From Dendrolimus kikuchii (Eukaryota > Arthropoda > Insecta > Lepidoptera > Lasiocampidae): 64,000 nt of DNA. Location: positions 17,107,401 to 17,171,400 of the forward strand of contig CM034405.1 in NCBI GenBank assembly GCA_019925095.2, read 5' to 3'. Shown here one piece after another: positions 1 through 9,384 of this stretch; the first letter of the stretch is position 1; each line of letters begins with the position of its first letter. Under the pieces are notes generated by a model. The model saw nothing but the letters and a program-made list of their open reading frames with translations. It did not search any database and was not told where the DNA came from. Both the position numbers and the translations under genes were made by a program.

Positions 1-560
1 ATTAGTAATTAGTTTTTTTTCCTTATGTCTATGTTAGTAATTAATGACGAGCACTGATTTAGTTCTTTTAATGAAGGACCAAATCAGTGGGCAATCAAAC
101 TTATCAGCTATTCCCTTCAGGATGCTGTTGCTGCTACCACGCAATCTGCCCAGTAACGAAATGAAATGAAACATATATTTTAAACAGCAAAACGTCACAG
201 AACGATAGAAAATTAACCTGTGGCAACATCATGGACTGTAAGTTTGTAACTACGATATGGACAAGGTATCTACAATTTATCCCAAAACAATATTTCTGCA
301 AATGTATCATCCATCGAGCTGTATCTATCTGCTAAATGGTAATTTCATTCGCAACATGCTCTTGCTTAGTCAGATAAATAATGTACGACCTTGCAAACTT
401 AAGAGAATTCGTTAAACTGGATTAAACGTTTGTTACGTTGCCGTGGCCTCAATGCATTTTGCTAATATTACATTGTAATTAGCCTCCTTGTTTACTCGAT
501 TACGAAATCTGAGTTGATAGTGAGTTTTGTTTTGATATTGTTAAACTTTGGAAGCTTCGA
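1..560. other. no gene seen; probable PACS intron 1
   Basis: AT-rich sequence in which I see no coding exon and no repeat shared with the rest of the window. If the PACS exon at 15680-15789 is read correctly, this lies within its first intron or beyond an exon I could not detect. Confidence 0.4.
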
Positions 561-565
561 GATTT

Positions 566-705
566 TTTTTTTTTATTGCCGGAGATCAGCAGACAGGCAA
601 ATGGCCCACTTGATGGAAAGCGGTTACCATCGCCTATGGACATTTGCAACACCAAAGGTGCTACAAATGCGCTGCTGCTCTCTTAAGGGAAGAGATTGGC
701 TAAGG
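566..705 (-). repeat. LINE/SINE tail repeat fragment (tail family)
   Basis: Reverse-strand fragment of a repeat seen at least seven more times here (10765-11050, 11236-11555, 14798-14960, 25240-25555, 39585-39800, 40640-40735, 60665-60860). The shared block reads, on the plus strand, 'atcgcctatggacatttgca', next to a stretch about cutting down from a hexamer-like GCTGCTGCTCTC run. The T-run at its left edge is the poly-A end of the copy. Its 3' end resembles the 3' end of the LINE at 58692-59280. Confidence 0.75.
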
Positions 706-824
706 ACGGCAAAGAATACTATTTGTGGTAGTGCAGCAGATATATACACTACAGATCAATGTTGTACCTAGATAGATTAAATAAAAAACAAATGACTGTG
801 TACGAGTATTTATTTATTTAGGTT

Positions 825-1135
825 TATGGCTTGGCAACTAGGCCTTTAAGCCAGATCTTAGTTTATAATATAGTTTTTTCATTTTCTTAAGCCTATGTGT
901 AGCACAGTTGAACTGTAGGTTATCAGCTGGTGCCATTCAACGGAGTTCTTGTGACAACTCAAAAGGCCACATTTGGCTATACAGTTCACATTTCTCACAA
1001 AACACATAATCGCTACTGAAAAACTATAAATATCCTACAACTATTGTTCATTTTAGAGAAATTTTACACATTTTTAGAAAATAAAACTGCACAGCACAAC
1101 ATCTCCTTTCAGTTCCCGCCAAAAACTCCTGTGTG
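825..1135 (-). repeat. dispersed 300-bp repeat, family A
   Basis: Reverse complement of 52985-53262. Shared blocks include 'ggcctttaagcca', 'gccacatttggctatat' and 'gcagttttattttc' in inverted order. Two diverged copies in opposite orientations 52 kb apart show that it is a mobile or formerly mobile repeat. No coding potential or terminal repeats were recognised. Confidence 0.7.
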
Positions 1136-1258
1136 CGAGTAGGACTTAAAGATACATAGTTGCTCTATACCTACCATACAAATATGAAGTTTTATACAAG
1201 ACAAATTCGAAAATAAATAAAGGTTTAAATAACATTTTTCAGATAATAATTTACTAAA

Positions 1259-1557
1259 GTCGTGGCTGCGTAATGGCTAGCGCACGCGTCCCATGCTCAA
1301 AGGGCGCGGTTTCGATCCTGGCCGGAACGCATGCACTACTTAGGCAGTTTTCTGATCTAATGTGCATATTGTTACAATTACCACGTGCTATCAACGGTGA
1401 AGGAAAACATCGTGATGCAACCTGCACATCGAGATAACCGATGTGTCTAACCTGCCAAGCCGCCTTGGACAAGCGTGGTGGGTATATTGTCTGTTCCCCT
1501 ATGAGGAGGAGGCCCGAGCCCAGCAGTGGGACATTTATGGGCTGCTATTATTATTAT
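1259..1557 (+). mobile_element. tRNA-derived SINE, copy 1
   Basis: The head resembles a tRNA gene: an A-box-like 'tggctagcgcacg' and a B-box-like 'ggtttcgatcc', followed by a lepidopteran-type body and the 'cagcagtgggacat' tail ending in ATT repeats. A perfect 13-bp target duplication, ataatttactaaa, flanks it at 1246-1258 and 1558-1570, which fixes both ends. A second copy is at 9967-10254. Transcription by RNA polymerase III from the internal boxes is expected of this class but is not shown here. Confidence 0.9.
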
Positions 1558-1730
1558 ATAATTTACTAAAAATTGTACACCGAATCAGCAAAAAACATGT
1601 GACCTCTACAAAAGATCACGTGTTTTTTGCATTTTGTTTAACAACTCCTTCGAATACCTACCATGTTTTTATGCAATATATTATTTGAGTTTTCAAAATT
1701 AGCATTGTTAAGCTAAAAGTACAATGAAAG

Positions 1731-1979
1731 TTGAATTTCTTGTTCCTTCTGACAAACATTGTAGAACTTCTAAATCTCTTCTTAACGCTAACAACACACT
1801 CATCGGCATGTTATAGTGGTTCTTTCTTCGTCCACGCAGTTAGATTATGGAACGCCCTGCCACACACAATCCGAGATGGTTCATCGGAGAGCAGTTTAAA
1901 AAAAAGTCAAAGGGCACTACTATCTATCTTCAATTATTCTTATATGTCTATATTTTACATTATATATTCTTGTATATAA
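1731..1979 (+). pseudogene. non-LTR retrotransposon C-terminal relic
   Basis: The translated stretch around 1800-1930 carries 'RLWNALP', a motif common just after the reverse-transcriptase domain of Jockey/CR1-type LINEs, where it follows an aromatic 'SFFV' segment. Only about 45 residues resemble the family, so this is a 5'-truncated 3' end. Similar relics of different subfamilies lie at 9637-9828, 51225-51465 and 58692-59216. The subfamily is uncertain. Confidence 0.6.
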
Positions 1980-2020
1980 TTAATTTTTGTTAATCTGTTT
2001 ACATTATCTATATTAATATT

Positions 2021-2815
2021 AAAAAAACCGACTTCAAAAACTAAAAACTATAAAATAACTAAAGCTATTATTATTAATATATATTATCTAAAACATCTTT
2101 GAGGAATTTGGGGAATAGTTTGAATGGAGCGTTAGGTAAACTTCTAGGCGCTAAGAACCTCAGCCAGAAGGCCCAGCTCGCCGTACACAACGCGGTGTTG
2201 GTACCTACGCTCACGTATGGAAGCGAGAGTTGGGTATGGAAGAGAGAGCATGAAAGTAGAGTAAACGCGGTCGAGATGCGAGCACTGCGCAAAATCTGCG
2301 GAGTGACGCTCGCGGACCGCGTTCGTAATACCGAAGTAAGAAAGAGAGTTGCTCTGAAAGAAAGTGTCGGGGTGAATGTAAGGAAAGGAATGCTCCGGTG
2401 GTTCGGGCATGTGGAAAGAATGCATGATAGATGCAGAAGTCGTGGAAGGCCACGACACACCTTCCATGATCAAATTGATCGTGTACTAGCAGAAGGTGAT
2501 GTCAGGAGCCTTAAGAACAGACGAGCGTGCATGACAAGAGTTATAAATGTCAAAGAAGCAAGTGAGGTGTGTAAGAATAAGCCTAAATGGCGCTCTGTTG
2601 TTCGTGCCTACCCCGCAAGGGAACTGGCGTGAAGTGTATATAAAACATCTTAAAGTTGGTGTTTAGTAATTTTCAAAATATAGTAATTTTTATGTTTTAC
2701 TTTGCACCGACTTCAAGGTGTTTTAGATAATATGTATTAATAATAATAGCTTTAGAAATAAGTTATTTTATACTTTTTAGTTTTTGAAGTCGGTTTTTTT
2801 AAACGAAGTTTTTTT
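2021..2815. repeat. palindromic element with GAAGTCGGTT ends, split by RTE
   Basis: The left arm (2021-2089) and right arm (about 2710-2800) are inverted copies. Both begin at the outside with poly-A/T, then 'accgacttcaaaaac' or its complement, then the AT-rich run around 'aaagctattattatta'. A related copy in inverse orientation is at 58500-58610. The RTE fragment 2100-2641 is inserted in the middle. The motif GAAGTCGGTT also ends other repeats here (3105-3116, 19425-19440, 40355-40370). Confidence 0.65.
2100..2641 (+). pseudogene. RTE-clade LINE 3' end (RT C-terminus)
   Basis: A 177-residue open stretch covers the end of a non-LTR reverse transcriptase. It has a thumb-like segment ending 'PTLTYGSESW', then 'RWFGHVERM' and 'SRGRPRHTFHDQID', as in RTE/BovB-like elements of Lepidoptera. 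The copy is heavily 5'-truncated, with no palm or endonuclease. A 10-bp direct repeat, aaaacatctt, flanks it (2090-2099 and 2642-2651), consistent with target-primed insertion into the palindromic element. The first Met at 2099 is fortuitous. Copies: 8826-9202 and 23483-23550. Confidence 0.85.
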
Positions 2816-3113
2816 TATATCTGTTACTTTTTAGTGTCTAGCTATGTATGGGTAGACCTACGAAAGGTGCCGCGCTCCTTAAAAAATATAGGTCCCAAGA
2901 AACGGGAACAAAAAAATGTTCATAAAATGAAAACTACTGGGCCAAACTATATTACATTTTTAGGGGACCAAATGGCAACTATTCCGCAGCAAACTCAACA
3001 AGAATCACATAAATCGGATCATAAATGTCAGCGTAATCGGTCAACATACTTAAAAAAAAGAAATAAAAAAGGATCCCGACGAATTGAGAACCTCGTCCTT
3101 TTTTTGAAGTCGG
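2816..3113 (+). repeat. dispersed repeat family B
   Basis: Adjoins the right arm of the palindromic element. The block 2825-2905, containing 'gaaaggtgccgcgctcctta' and 'ggtcccaagaaacggg', recurs inverted at 58405-58500, again next to the GAAGTCGGTT arm, so the two pieces form one element. The right end near 3080-3116 reads 'gaattgagaacctc' followed by T-run and GAAGTCGGTT. A 103-codon open frame at 2834-3145 has no recognisable product and is probably chance. Confidence 0.6.
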
Positions 3114-3297
3114 TTAATAAAGAGTTAAAGTTTGTGAGTTTATGACGTTGTAGGGGGTAATCTCTAGATCTACTAAACCGATTAGAAAAATTTTTTAACT
3201 GTTGGAAAGCTACGTTAACAGGGAGTGTCATATAACATGACGCTAATACTAGGGGAGGGGGACAGAGTGCGGATGAAACCGCGCCGGGCCGCTAGTA
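3114..3297 (+). mobile_element. non-autonomous Helitron fragment
   Basis: Closely matches 37273-37473: both contain 'gacgttgtagggggtaatct', 'tactaaaccgatt' and 'acgttaacagggagtgtca' and end in a GC-rich 'gccgctaa/gt' terminus. This copy lacks the first 20 or so bases of the family. It ends CTAGT at 3291-3295, the usual Helitron 3' terminus. No protein is encoded. Confidence 0.75.
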
Positions 3298-3299
3298 TA

Positions 3300-3480
3300 T
3301 TATATAGTTTAATCGAAAAATATGTTTAGTGTACACAACCCTGCCTTTTGTTTCTCCCCTTCTCGCTAGACTCATAGGTTTGCTGGAAGAAAACTCTTTT
3401 AGGGTGAAGCTCGCCTTTGTACATCACCACTATTCTATAATTTTGTATGTAACTTTTTGTGTACAATAAAGAATAAAAAA
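3300..3480 (+). repeat. probable LINE 3' UTR tail
   Basis: A stretch containing 'agggtgaagctcgcctttgt' and ending 'gtgtacaataaagaataaaa' looks like the 3' end of a polyadenylated retroelement, with AATAAA near 3466. I know similar ends from lepidopteran LINEs but cannot name the family from this alone. Confidence 0.4.
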
Positions 3481-3627
3481 AGTAAACTATCAACGCTTTA
3501 GCACTTGATAGTAATTAATATAAGTCGTCGATCAACTGTAACCAAACTGGTTGTAACTACTTTAAACTTTCAGGCAAAAATTCTTGAAATAGTAATTTAT
3601 GGTTAAACTTCTTATAAATAAGCGTTG

Positions 3628-3749
3628 GCGACCTCAGTGATTCAGCAAGCCTTTGCTCTCGCTCGCTAAAACGAAAAGACTCCGGGTTCGATTCCTGGCA
3701 AGATAAATTTCGTAATAGAAATTCCCATTCTAGAATGAGCCGCTCTGGG
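3628..3749 (+). mobile_element. SINE family 2, left half (split by BEL)
   Basis: Matches the head of the SINE at 53903-54140: a tRNA-like start, then 'ctccgggttcgattcctgg' holding the B box, then 'aaatttcg'. The matching right half resumes at 8091, so the BEL/Pao element between them inserted into this SINE. Divergence from the 54-kb copy is substantial. Confidence 0.75.
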
Positions 3750-4318
3750 ATGAGCACTTACCTCACCACGCGGTTGTTAGAGAAGACAAGGAAACTACAA
3801 AGGTAAGAGTAGTATTCAATGCTTCTTCTAAAGGAAGAAATGGGTTATCTCTTAATGATTGTTTAATGGTTGGACCCACTATTCAACCAGAATTAAGACA
3901 TTTAGTAATGAGATGGCGGTTAAATAGTATTTGCTTGGGAGCTGACATAGTCAAAATGTACCGTCAGATTAAGGTACATGAAGATGATGCTGATTGCCAA
4001 AGGTTTATTTGGAGAAATAATCCAGAAGATAAAGTTAGAGATTTTAAATTGATAACCGTCACCTTTGGAACAGCTTGCGCTCCATTTCTTGCATCTAGAG
4101 CTTTAAAGCAAATAGTGCTTGACGATGGAGCTAAATATCCTGAAGCAGGGGAAAGAGTTATGAATGAATTTTATATGGATGATTTGATGACAGGTTGCGA
4201 ATCTGTGAAACAAGGTATTGAGATATATAAACAAATGAATGAGTTATTAAATAAAGGTGGTTTTGTTCTAAAAAAAATGGGTAAGTAATAATGATGAATT
4301 ATTAGAAAAACTAAAAGA
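3750..4318 (+). pseudogene. BEL/Pao reverse-transcriptase fragment
   Basis: In-frame coding starts before the first Met (3866), at the family hallmark 'LPHHAVV' (3751-3771), and runs through the RT fingers and palm: 'RVVFNASSKG', 'LGADIVKMYRQIKV' with one catalytic Asp, and the YMDD box near 4174-4185. The frame breaks in an A-run near 4270-4280, where an extra base brings a stop; the shifted frame stays BEL-like to 4318 and then meets the LTR. About 190 codons remain, well short of a full RT-RNase H region. It cannot make a working enzyme. Confidence 0.85.
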
Positions 4319-4535
4319 TCGCCATTGCTGGCGAGATAGAGAAAAATTATAAATATATTTAAATCTTTAAGTTCATGTTTGGAACGTTGTGAAAAATGTG
4401 CTCTATAATAAGTCAATTGTAAAAAACTGCCATGTAAATTTACCTAAAATATAATATTGTTGAACTTAAAATCCGGAGTTTCCTTCGATTATCTGAGATA
4501 CCACGGAACCTTGGCACCTAACAGCATTTTCTCCA
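4319..4535 (+). repeat. BEL 5' LTR, truncated at its start
   Basis: Near-identical to 7873-8090 over about 217 bases. The first 26 bases of the 3' LTR (7847-7872) have no counterpart, because the RT fragment abuts directly. The right border is set by the shared end 'ttctcca', immediately followed by a TGG-start primer-binding site. Confidence 0.85.
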
Positions 4536-4553
4536 TGGTCCTTCGATATCTAT
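4536..4553 (+). promoter_or_regulatory. BEL primer-binding site
   Basis: Begins TGGTCCTTCGAT directly after the LTR end. Retroelement minus-strand primer sites normally start with TGG, complementary to a tRNA CCA end. The primer tRNA was not identified. Confidence 0.6.
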
Positions 4554-5031
4554 AAAACCAGTGGTGGATAGGGGAATTAAACTCTTGCGATAAACCCCAA
4601 ATACCCATAACCAAAAGTCCAGGCGGTGCCGAGGGTAAGCAGGTATTAAAGGAAGGCTCAATCGGAAGTATTCGGAAAGGAGAATTAAAAATCGGAAGGT
4701 AAAATTAAAGCTGCAGAACTGTGAGTAAAAAATTCATATTAACTATTTGGAAAACCCATCATCGGGAAGTGAAGTGAAGTGCCATAAAAAGTGTATTAAT
4801 TCATAACGGGATAATAATTTTTAGATTGTTGTGCTTTTTATTGATTTTTGACACTTAACCTAAACAATTAGAATTGTAAAATTTTAGGGTTCAGTTCAAA
4901 ATTTTGTTGGTTCCGTATTTAAAAAAAATAATAAAAGATTTTGTGTACAATTTTAAAACTTTAGGGTTTCGTTTAGTTTATTTATTGGTTCGGTATTATT
5001 TTTAATATTATTATTTTCCATTTTTTTTAGG
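4554..5031 (+). other. BEL leader, untranslated
   Basis: AT-rich untranslated leader between primer-binding site and gag start. No conserved motif was recognised apart from several 'agggttt(c/a)g' repeats near 4885-4970. Confidence 0.5.
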
Positions 5032-7683
5032 ATGGATGCCCAAATATGTATACAGATGGATACCTTCCAAAACATACAAAAGGCACAAAGAAATTTCAAA
5101 AAGTCCCCTAAGGAGAGGGTTAATGAAAATTATGTTCAGGTCAGATTGGAATCTTTGGAAAAATTGTGGACTAAATTTAATTCGAATCATGACTTACTAT
5201 TGGAACGTTTTGGAAGAGATCTGTTTGAACATGAATACATGCAAAAAGATGTATTTGATACAGCTGGTGAAATTTATCTTGATTTTAAAACTGAATTAAA
5301 AAATATTTTAAGTCAATTCATAGTTAAGCAAGGAGATGGGAAAAACATATCTCAACAACAAGTTTTTAACCAACCAAAAACTCAAATTGAGTTACCTAAA
5401 ATCAAAATCCCTACGTTTTCGGGAAAATATACTGAATGGGTCACCTTCAGAGATATGTTTACCTCACTCATACATAACAATATGAACCTTGATAATGTAC
5501 AAAAAATGCATTATTTGAAAAGCTATCTCATTGGGGAAGCTGAACAATTGTTAAGGCAAATTCCAATTTCTGAAGCTAATTATGATCGGTGTTGGAATCA
5601 ATTAAAAGTTAGATATGACAACAAAAGGTTTTTGTCGCATCATATTATTAAGAGGCTATTGAGTCAAAAAAATATTATAATGGAATCTGCGAATAGTTTG
5701 AAGGAATTACTCGATACAACAAATGATTGTATAGGCAGTCTTGCAAATTTAGGTATCGATGTTTCAAATTGGGATATATTAATAATTCACATTTTAACAT
5801 TGAAACTTGATCCAGAATCTCGTAGGCAGTGGGAGTTTTCAGTCATAAATAATTCCTGTAATGATTTACCAACTTTTGAACAGTTTAAAGATCTTCTTAC
5901 TAAAAGGTACAGGGCATTGGAGTTTTTAGATTCAAAATTTTTTGGAAACCGTGTCTCAAATTCAAATGTTAATAATAATAGTCAAAATGTTACGTATAAT
6001 AATATGAAGTATAAATCAATGCATGTCTTTAAAAATATATGCTTATTTTGTTCCGAGGAACATAAAATAAATGTTTGTAAGAAGTTTGCAAACGAAAATG
6101 TTGATAAACGACGCGATTTCATCATGTCAAAGAAAGCGTGTTTCAATTGTTTAAGTACTAGTCATGTAGCTAAATCTTGTCATAGCAATATGAAGTGTAA
6201 ATTCTGTCCAAGGCGTCATCATACTTTGCTTCATACAAATCAATCTGATACACTTAATAAAACAAATATGAACAATACTTCAGGAATTGTGCAAAATGAG
6301 TTACCTGAAGAGGCAGGATCATCTCGAGTATGTAATAATGAAAATTATAAACAAAATTCAAATCCTGTTTTAACATACTTCTCGGCTGGAACATCTAATC
6401 AAGTTTTACTAGCTACTGCGATTGTTAAAGCAGAGTCCAACCATGTAGACAATTATGTTTTAAGAGCTCTTATAGATCAAGGATCTCAGGCTAGTCTTGT
6501 TACAGAATCTACAGTACAATACCTAAAACTGAAAAAAATATCTGTGAATTGCAATATTTCAGGATTGACGGGAGAGGTAACTTCGAAAACGATGGTGTAT
6601 GTGAATATAAAATCGAGGTTTAATTCGCAAATGTACACAGTAAAAGCATTTGTTTTAAAATCAATCACTAACCTACTGCCGCCTAAAACAATTAAACTAT
6701 TAGAGTGGCCTGAAATAAATAAATTAGAGTTGGCGGATCCGGATTATTATAAACCGAATAAAATAGATATTTTATTAGGGGCCGAAGTGTATGCACAAAT
6801 TATTAAACAGGGCATACTGAAAAATGGATCTGTAGTAGCGCAGGATACTACTTTAGGATGGATTTTGTCTGGTGTAGGACAGATAAACGCTCCCACACAT
6901 AATCAAGTAGCAACAATGCATTGTCAGGTAGACGAAGAGAATAACTTTTTAAAGAAATTTTGGGAGTTAGAATCTGATATTTCACTATCAAAAGAACAGA
7001 AATGGACAGAAGAGGAAAAGGCGTGTGAATCGTTTTTTACTAAAACCACAACTAGAGATGAGGAAGGAAGATATGTTGTAAGACTACCTTTTAATGAAAA
7101 TATATCAAACTTCAATTATGAAGAATCCCGATGGATTGCGGAAAAGAGATTTAAAGGTCTCGAATATAGACTTAAGAAAAATGAAAACTTAAAAGAAAAA
7201 TACAAAGAAGCGATGGAAGAATATTTAGATTTGAATCATGCAGTAGAGGTGCATGCAGTAAAGGAAGAAAGAAGGAAAACGGTTTACTTATCTCACCATG
7301 CGGTTGTGTATCTTCGTCTTATCGGAGAACCTCTTGTGACTCCCCCTGATGAAAATTTTGAACGTTCTAATATAAGTTCGCTGAGGCGTTGGAAATATAC
7401 ACAGCGAATGCTTCAAGATTTCTGGCGTAGATGGTCAGCTGAATATTTAACTCAAATTTTCCATAGATATCGGTGGGCGTCACGACCTCCAGAACCCAAA
7501 AAAGGGGATGTTGTCTTAATCAAAGAAGACAACTTACCCCCGTGTCGATGGTTATACGGTTTGGTAACCGAGACACATCCAGGCCATGATGGGATCACCA
7601 GGGTAGTGACCCTTAAAACGAAAAACGGTATAATTAGAAGACCAACTTCCAAGTTGTGTATTATTCCGATTACAACAGAGTAA
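5032..7683 (+). CDS. BEL/Pao Gag-protease polyprotein, RT-integrase core deleted
   Basis: One open frame of 883 residues. In order: a Gag region with a DUF1759-like core around residues 120-215 ('IPTFSGKYTEW'), three Cys/His knuckles around 335-400 ('CLFC..H..C', 'CFNCLSTSHVAKSC', 'CKFC..R.H'), and a retropepsin-like DUF1758 segment with 'ALIDQGSQ' near 478, where Gln replaces the usual Thr/Ser/Pro after the Asp. Next come linker helices up to 'LSHHAVV' near 757. The frame then jumps to the DUF5641 C-terminal domain of the integrase (about 760-883, 'WPPCRW'-like 'LPPCRW' and 'HPGHDG'). RT, RNase H and the DDE core are missing, yet the frame is intact. Start chosen at the first Met after a long leader. 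It is a non-autonomous product at best. Confidence 0.85.
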   Translation: MDAQICIQMDTFQNIQKAQRNFKKSPKERVNENYVQVRLESLEKLWTKFNSNHDLLLERFGRDLFEHEYMQKDVFDTAGEIYLDFKTELKNILSQFIVKQGDGKNISQQQVFNQPKTQIELPKIKIPTFSGKYTEWVTFRDMFTSLIHNNMNLDNVQKMHYLKSYLIGEAEQLLRQIPISEANYDRCWNQLKVRYDNKRFLSHHIIKRLLSQKNIIMESANSLKELLDTTNDCIGSLANLGIDVSNWDILIIHILTLKLDPESRRQWEFSVINNSCNDLPTFEQFKDLLTKRYRALEFLDSKFFGNRVSNSNVNNNSQNVTYNNMKYKSMHVFKNICLFCSEEHKINVCKKFANENVDKRRDFIMSKKACFNCLSTSHVAKSCHSNMKCKFCPRRHHTLLHTNQSDTLNKTNMNNTSGIVQNELPEEAGSSRVCNNENYKQNSNPVLTYFSAGTSNQVLLATAIVKAESNHVDNYVLRALIDQGSQASLVTESTVQYLKLKKISVNCNISGLTGEVTSKTMVYVNIKSRFNSQMYTVKAFVLKSITNLLPPKTIKLLEWPEINKLELADPDYYKPNKIDILLGAEVYAQIIKQGILKNGSVVAQDTTLGWILSGVGQINAPTHNQVATMHCQVDEENNFLKKFWELESDISLSKEQKWTEEEKACESFFTKTTTRDEEGRYVVRLPFNENISNFNYEESRWIAEKRFKGLEYRLKKNENLKEKYKEAMEEYLDLNHAVEVHAVKEERRKTVYLSHHAVVYLRLIGEPLVTPPDENFERSNISSLRRWKYTQRMLQDFWRRWSAEYLTQIFHRYRWASRPPEPKKGDVVLIKEDNLPPCRWLYGLVTETHPGHDGITRVVTLKTKNGIIRRPTSKLCIIPITTE

Positions 7684-7846
7684 ATATTTAGGTTTTTTTG
7701 TTGTTTAATTTCAGTTTTTATTTGTATAGATAATTGTTTTTGGTTTTTTAGGAAGTTGGTCCTTTGCAAACTAGTTCTCTTTTGTTTAAATAATTTACGT
7801 AATTAGACTAAGGTCTAAGGCAACTTAGCCCTTAGTGGGGCGAGTA
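7684..7846 (+). other. BEL 3' untranslated region and polypurine tract
   Basis: Short spacer after the stop codon ending in the purine-rich 'agtggggcgagta' (7834-7846) just before the TGTTAAAC start of the 3' LTR, which is the expected position of the plus-strand primer. Confidence 0.6.
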
Positions 7847-8090
7847 TGTTAAACTCGTATAAAACCTCTATTTCGCCATTGCTGGCGAGATAGAGAAAAA
7901 TTATAAATATGTTTTAAACTTTGAAGTTCATGTTTGGAACGTTGTGAAAAATGTGCTCTATAATAAGACAATTGTAAAAATCTGCCATGTAAATTTACCT
8001 AAAATATAATATTGTTGAACTTAAAATCCGGAGTTTCCTTCGATTATCTGAAATACCACGGAACCGTGGCACCTAACAGCAATTTCTCCA
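7847..8090 (+). repeat. BEL 3' LTR (about 244 bp)
   Basis: Starts TGTTAAACTCG after the polypurine tract and ends 'ttctcca', where SINE sequence resumes. It matches the truncated 5' LTR with few differences, suggesting a fairly recent insertion. A clean target duplication could not be seen because the left end of the element is rearranged. Confidence 0.8.
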
Positions 8091-8178
8091 AGTGGTCCAA
8101 TGCGTATTACCCATAACACGAGCAAAACTTGTTTAGCTTGGAAATATACATGGTTCGATTGCCGATTATTTATTTATA
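8091..8178 (+). mobile_element. SINE family 2, right half
   Basis: Contains 'tattacccataacacgagc' and 'gccgattatttatttat', which match the 3' half of the SINE at 54060-54140. Together with 3628-3749 it reconstitutes the SINE interrupted by the BEL element. Confidence 0.75.
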
Positions 8179-8179
8179 T

Positions 8180-8820
8180 TTATTTAAATAGAAAGAAAGA
8201 AAGAAAAACTTTATTTGAAGAAATAGCGACGTAATTACATTCTTTATACATTATTATACACAGAACATAATTTGAGAATTTGTACGCCGCATTTTCAGCA
8301 AACAAGGTTTGCACTCGGCATATGGCTGTGCCGGAATTATATCCGACACAACGCTGATTTTCAGCGCAAGCCTTCCTTTTGGCGTAAAACCAATTATTAC
8401 TTATAGCAGTGTGCACCCTGATTTTGGGATTTAATTTGTAATCACAGACCGGAACTTCTATTTAATTTATTAGTATCGATTAATATAAGACTAAGTATGG
8501 ATTCGTCCCACTTGCAGCAAGCCAATATATACATACATGCATCGCCGCAAGCTAATTTGGTGCGTCGAGTTCACTTGCATTTGCATAACCGGTATTATGT
8601 TTACAGCGTGACTCATGTAACCGGTGAGCCTTCGTTCGTTTTCCGAGAAAGTCTGTATTAGTCTTTTTAGTCATGTTTATTAACAGGCTCGGTAATAAAT
8701 AGGAATAGATGTTTAGAATTTGCCAATAGTTCATACGGCTCGTATGGTGAATTAATATCTGCTTTGATGAGGTTATAACCATATATAAGTATACTGCCCC
8801 AATGTTAGGTAATATTTCTT
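8180..8820. other. GAAA repeat and possible retroelement tail, no gene
   Basis: A short (GAAA)n run at 8192-8207 is followed by 'actttatttgaag', which on the minus strand reads as an AATAAAG-type tail. A 78-codon minus-strand frame (8180-8416) has no recognisable product. Nothing identified between 8450 and 8820. Confidence 0.35.
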
Positions 8821-8825
8821 GTCGC

Positions 8826-9202
8826 TTCTCGCTCGCGGACCGCGTTCGTAATACCGAAGTAAGAAAGAGATTTGGTCTGAAAGACAGTGTCGGGGTGAAG
8901 GCAAATGAAACGAATGCTCCGGAGGTTCGGGCATGTGGAAAGAATGACTAAACAGATATACAATGCAAAAGTGGATGGATGCAGAAGTCGTGGAAGGCCA
9001 CGACACACCTTCCATGATCAAATTGATCGTGTACTAGCAGAAGGTGATGTCAGGAGCCTTAAGAACAGACGAGCGCGCATGACAAGAGTTATGAATTTCA
9101 AAGAAGCAAGTAAGGTGTGTAAGAATAAGCCTAAATGGCGCTCTGTTGTTCGTGCCTACCTCGCAAGGGAACTGGCGTGAAGTTGTGTATGTATGTATGT
9201 AT
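8826..9202 (+). pseudogene. RTE-clade LINE 3' end, copy 2
   Basis: About 90% similar by eye to 2310-2632, with the same 'SRGRPRHTFHDQID' segment and stop codon, but it carries insertions and frame breaks near 8905. After the stop it runs into a (TGTA)n tail (9183-9202), the simple-repeat 3' terminus typical of RTE elements. Severely 5'-truncated. Confidence 0.85.
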
Positions 9203-9384
9203 GCTTCTTCTCCTTGAACAGCAATACCACATCGCGAAGCGCTTTACTTACCAGTACATACTGCCCGTGCGCAGAAGGATTGCCGATAGCCTCATGATGT
9301 CACGCGTCGATGGTCAGTAGTGTTGACAAAAAGGTAGTACATAAATAATTGTTTCAATAAATTTATTATTTTAATTTATTATTG

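Larger units (their letters stand above)
3749..8090 (+). mobile_element. rearranged BEL/Pao LTR retrotransposon
   Basis: Order on the plus strand: a displaced reverse-transcriptase block (3750-4318), a 5' LTR missing its first 26 bases (4319-4535), primer-binding site (4536), leader, gag-protease frame with an internal deletion (5032-7683), polypurine tract (about 7834-7846) and 3' LTR (7847-8090). SINE halves on both sides (3628-3749 and 8091-8178) define the outer limits. BEL/Pao elements normally encode Gag, protease, RT, RNase H and integrase in one frame. Here RT is out of place and RNase H and the integrase catalytic core are absent. It lies antisense to the PACS gene. Confidence 0.85.

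Noticed and set aside
2099..2632. 177-codon frame as a host gene
   Set aside because: Motifs and a sister copy at 8826-9180 identify it as the end of an RTE retrotransposon.
3660..3700. tRNA-like B box (gggttcgattcc)
   Set aside because: It is part of a SINE; no foldable acceptor or anticodon stem was found here or in the other SINE heads.
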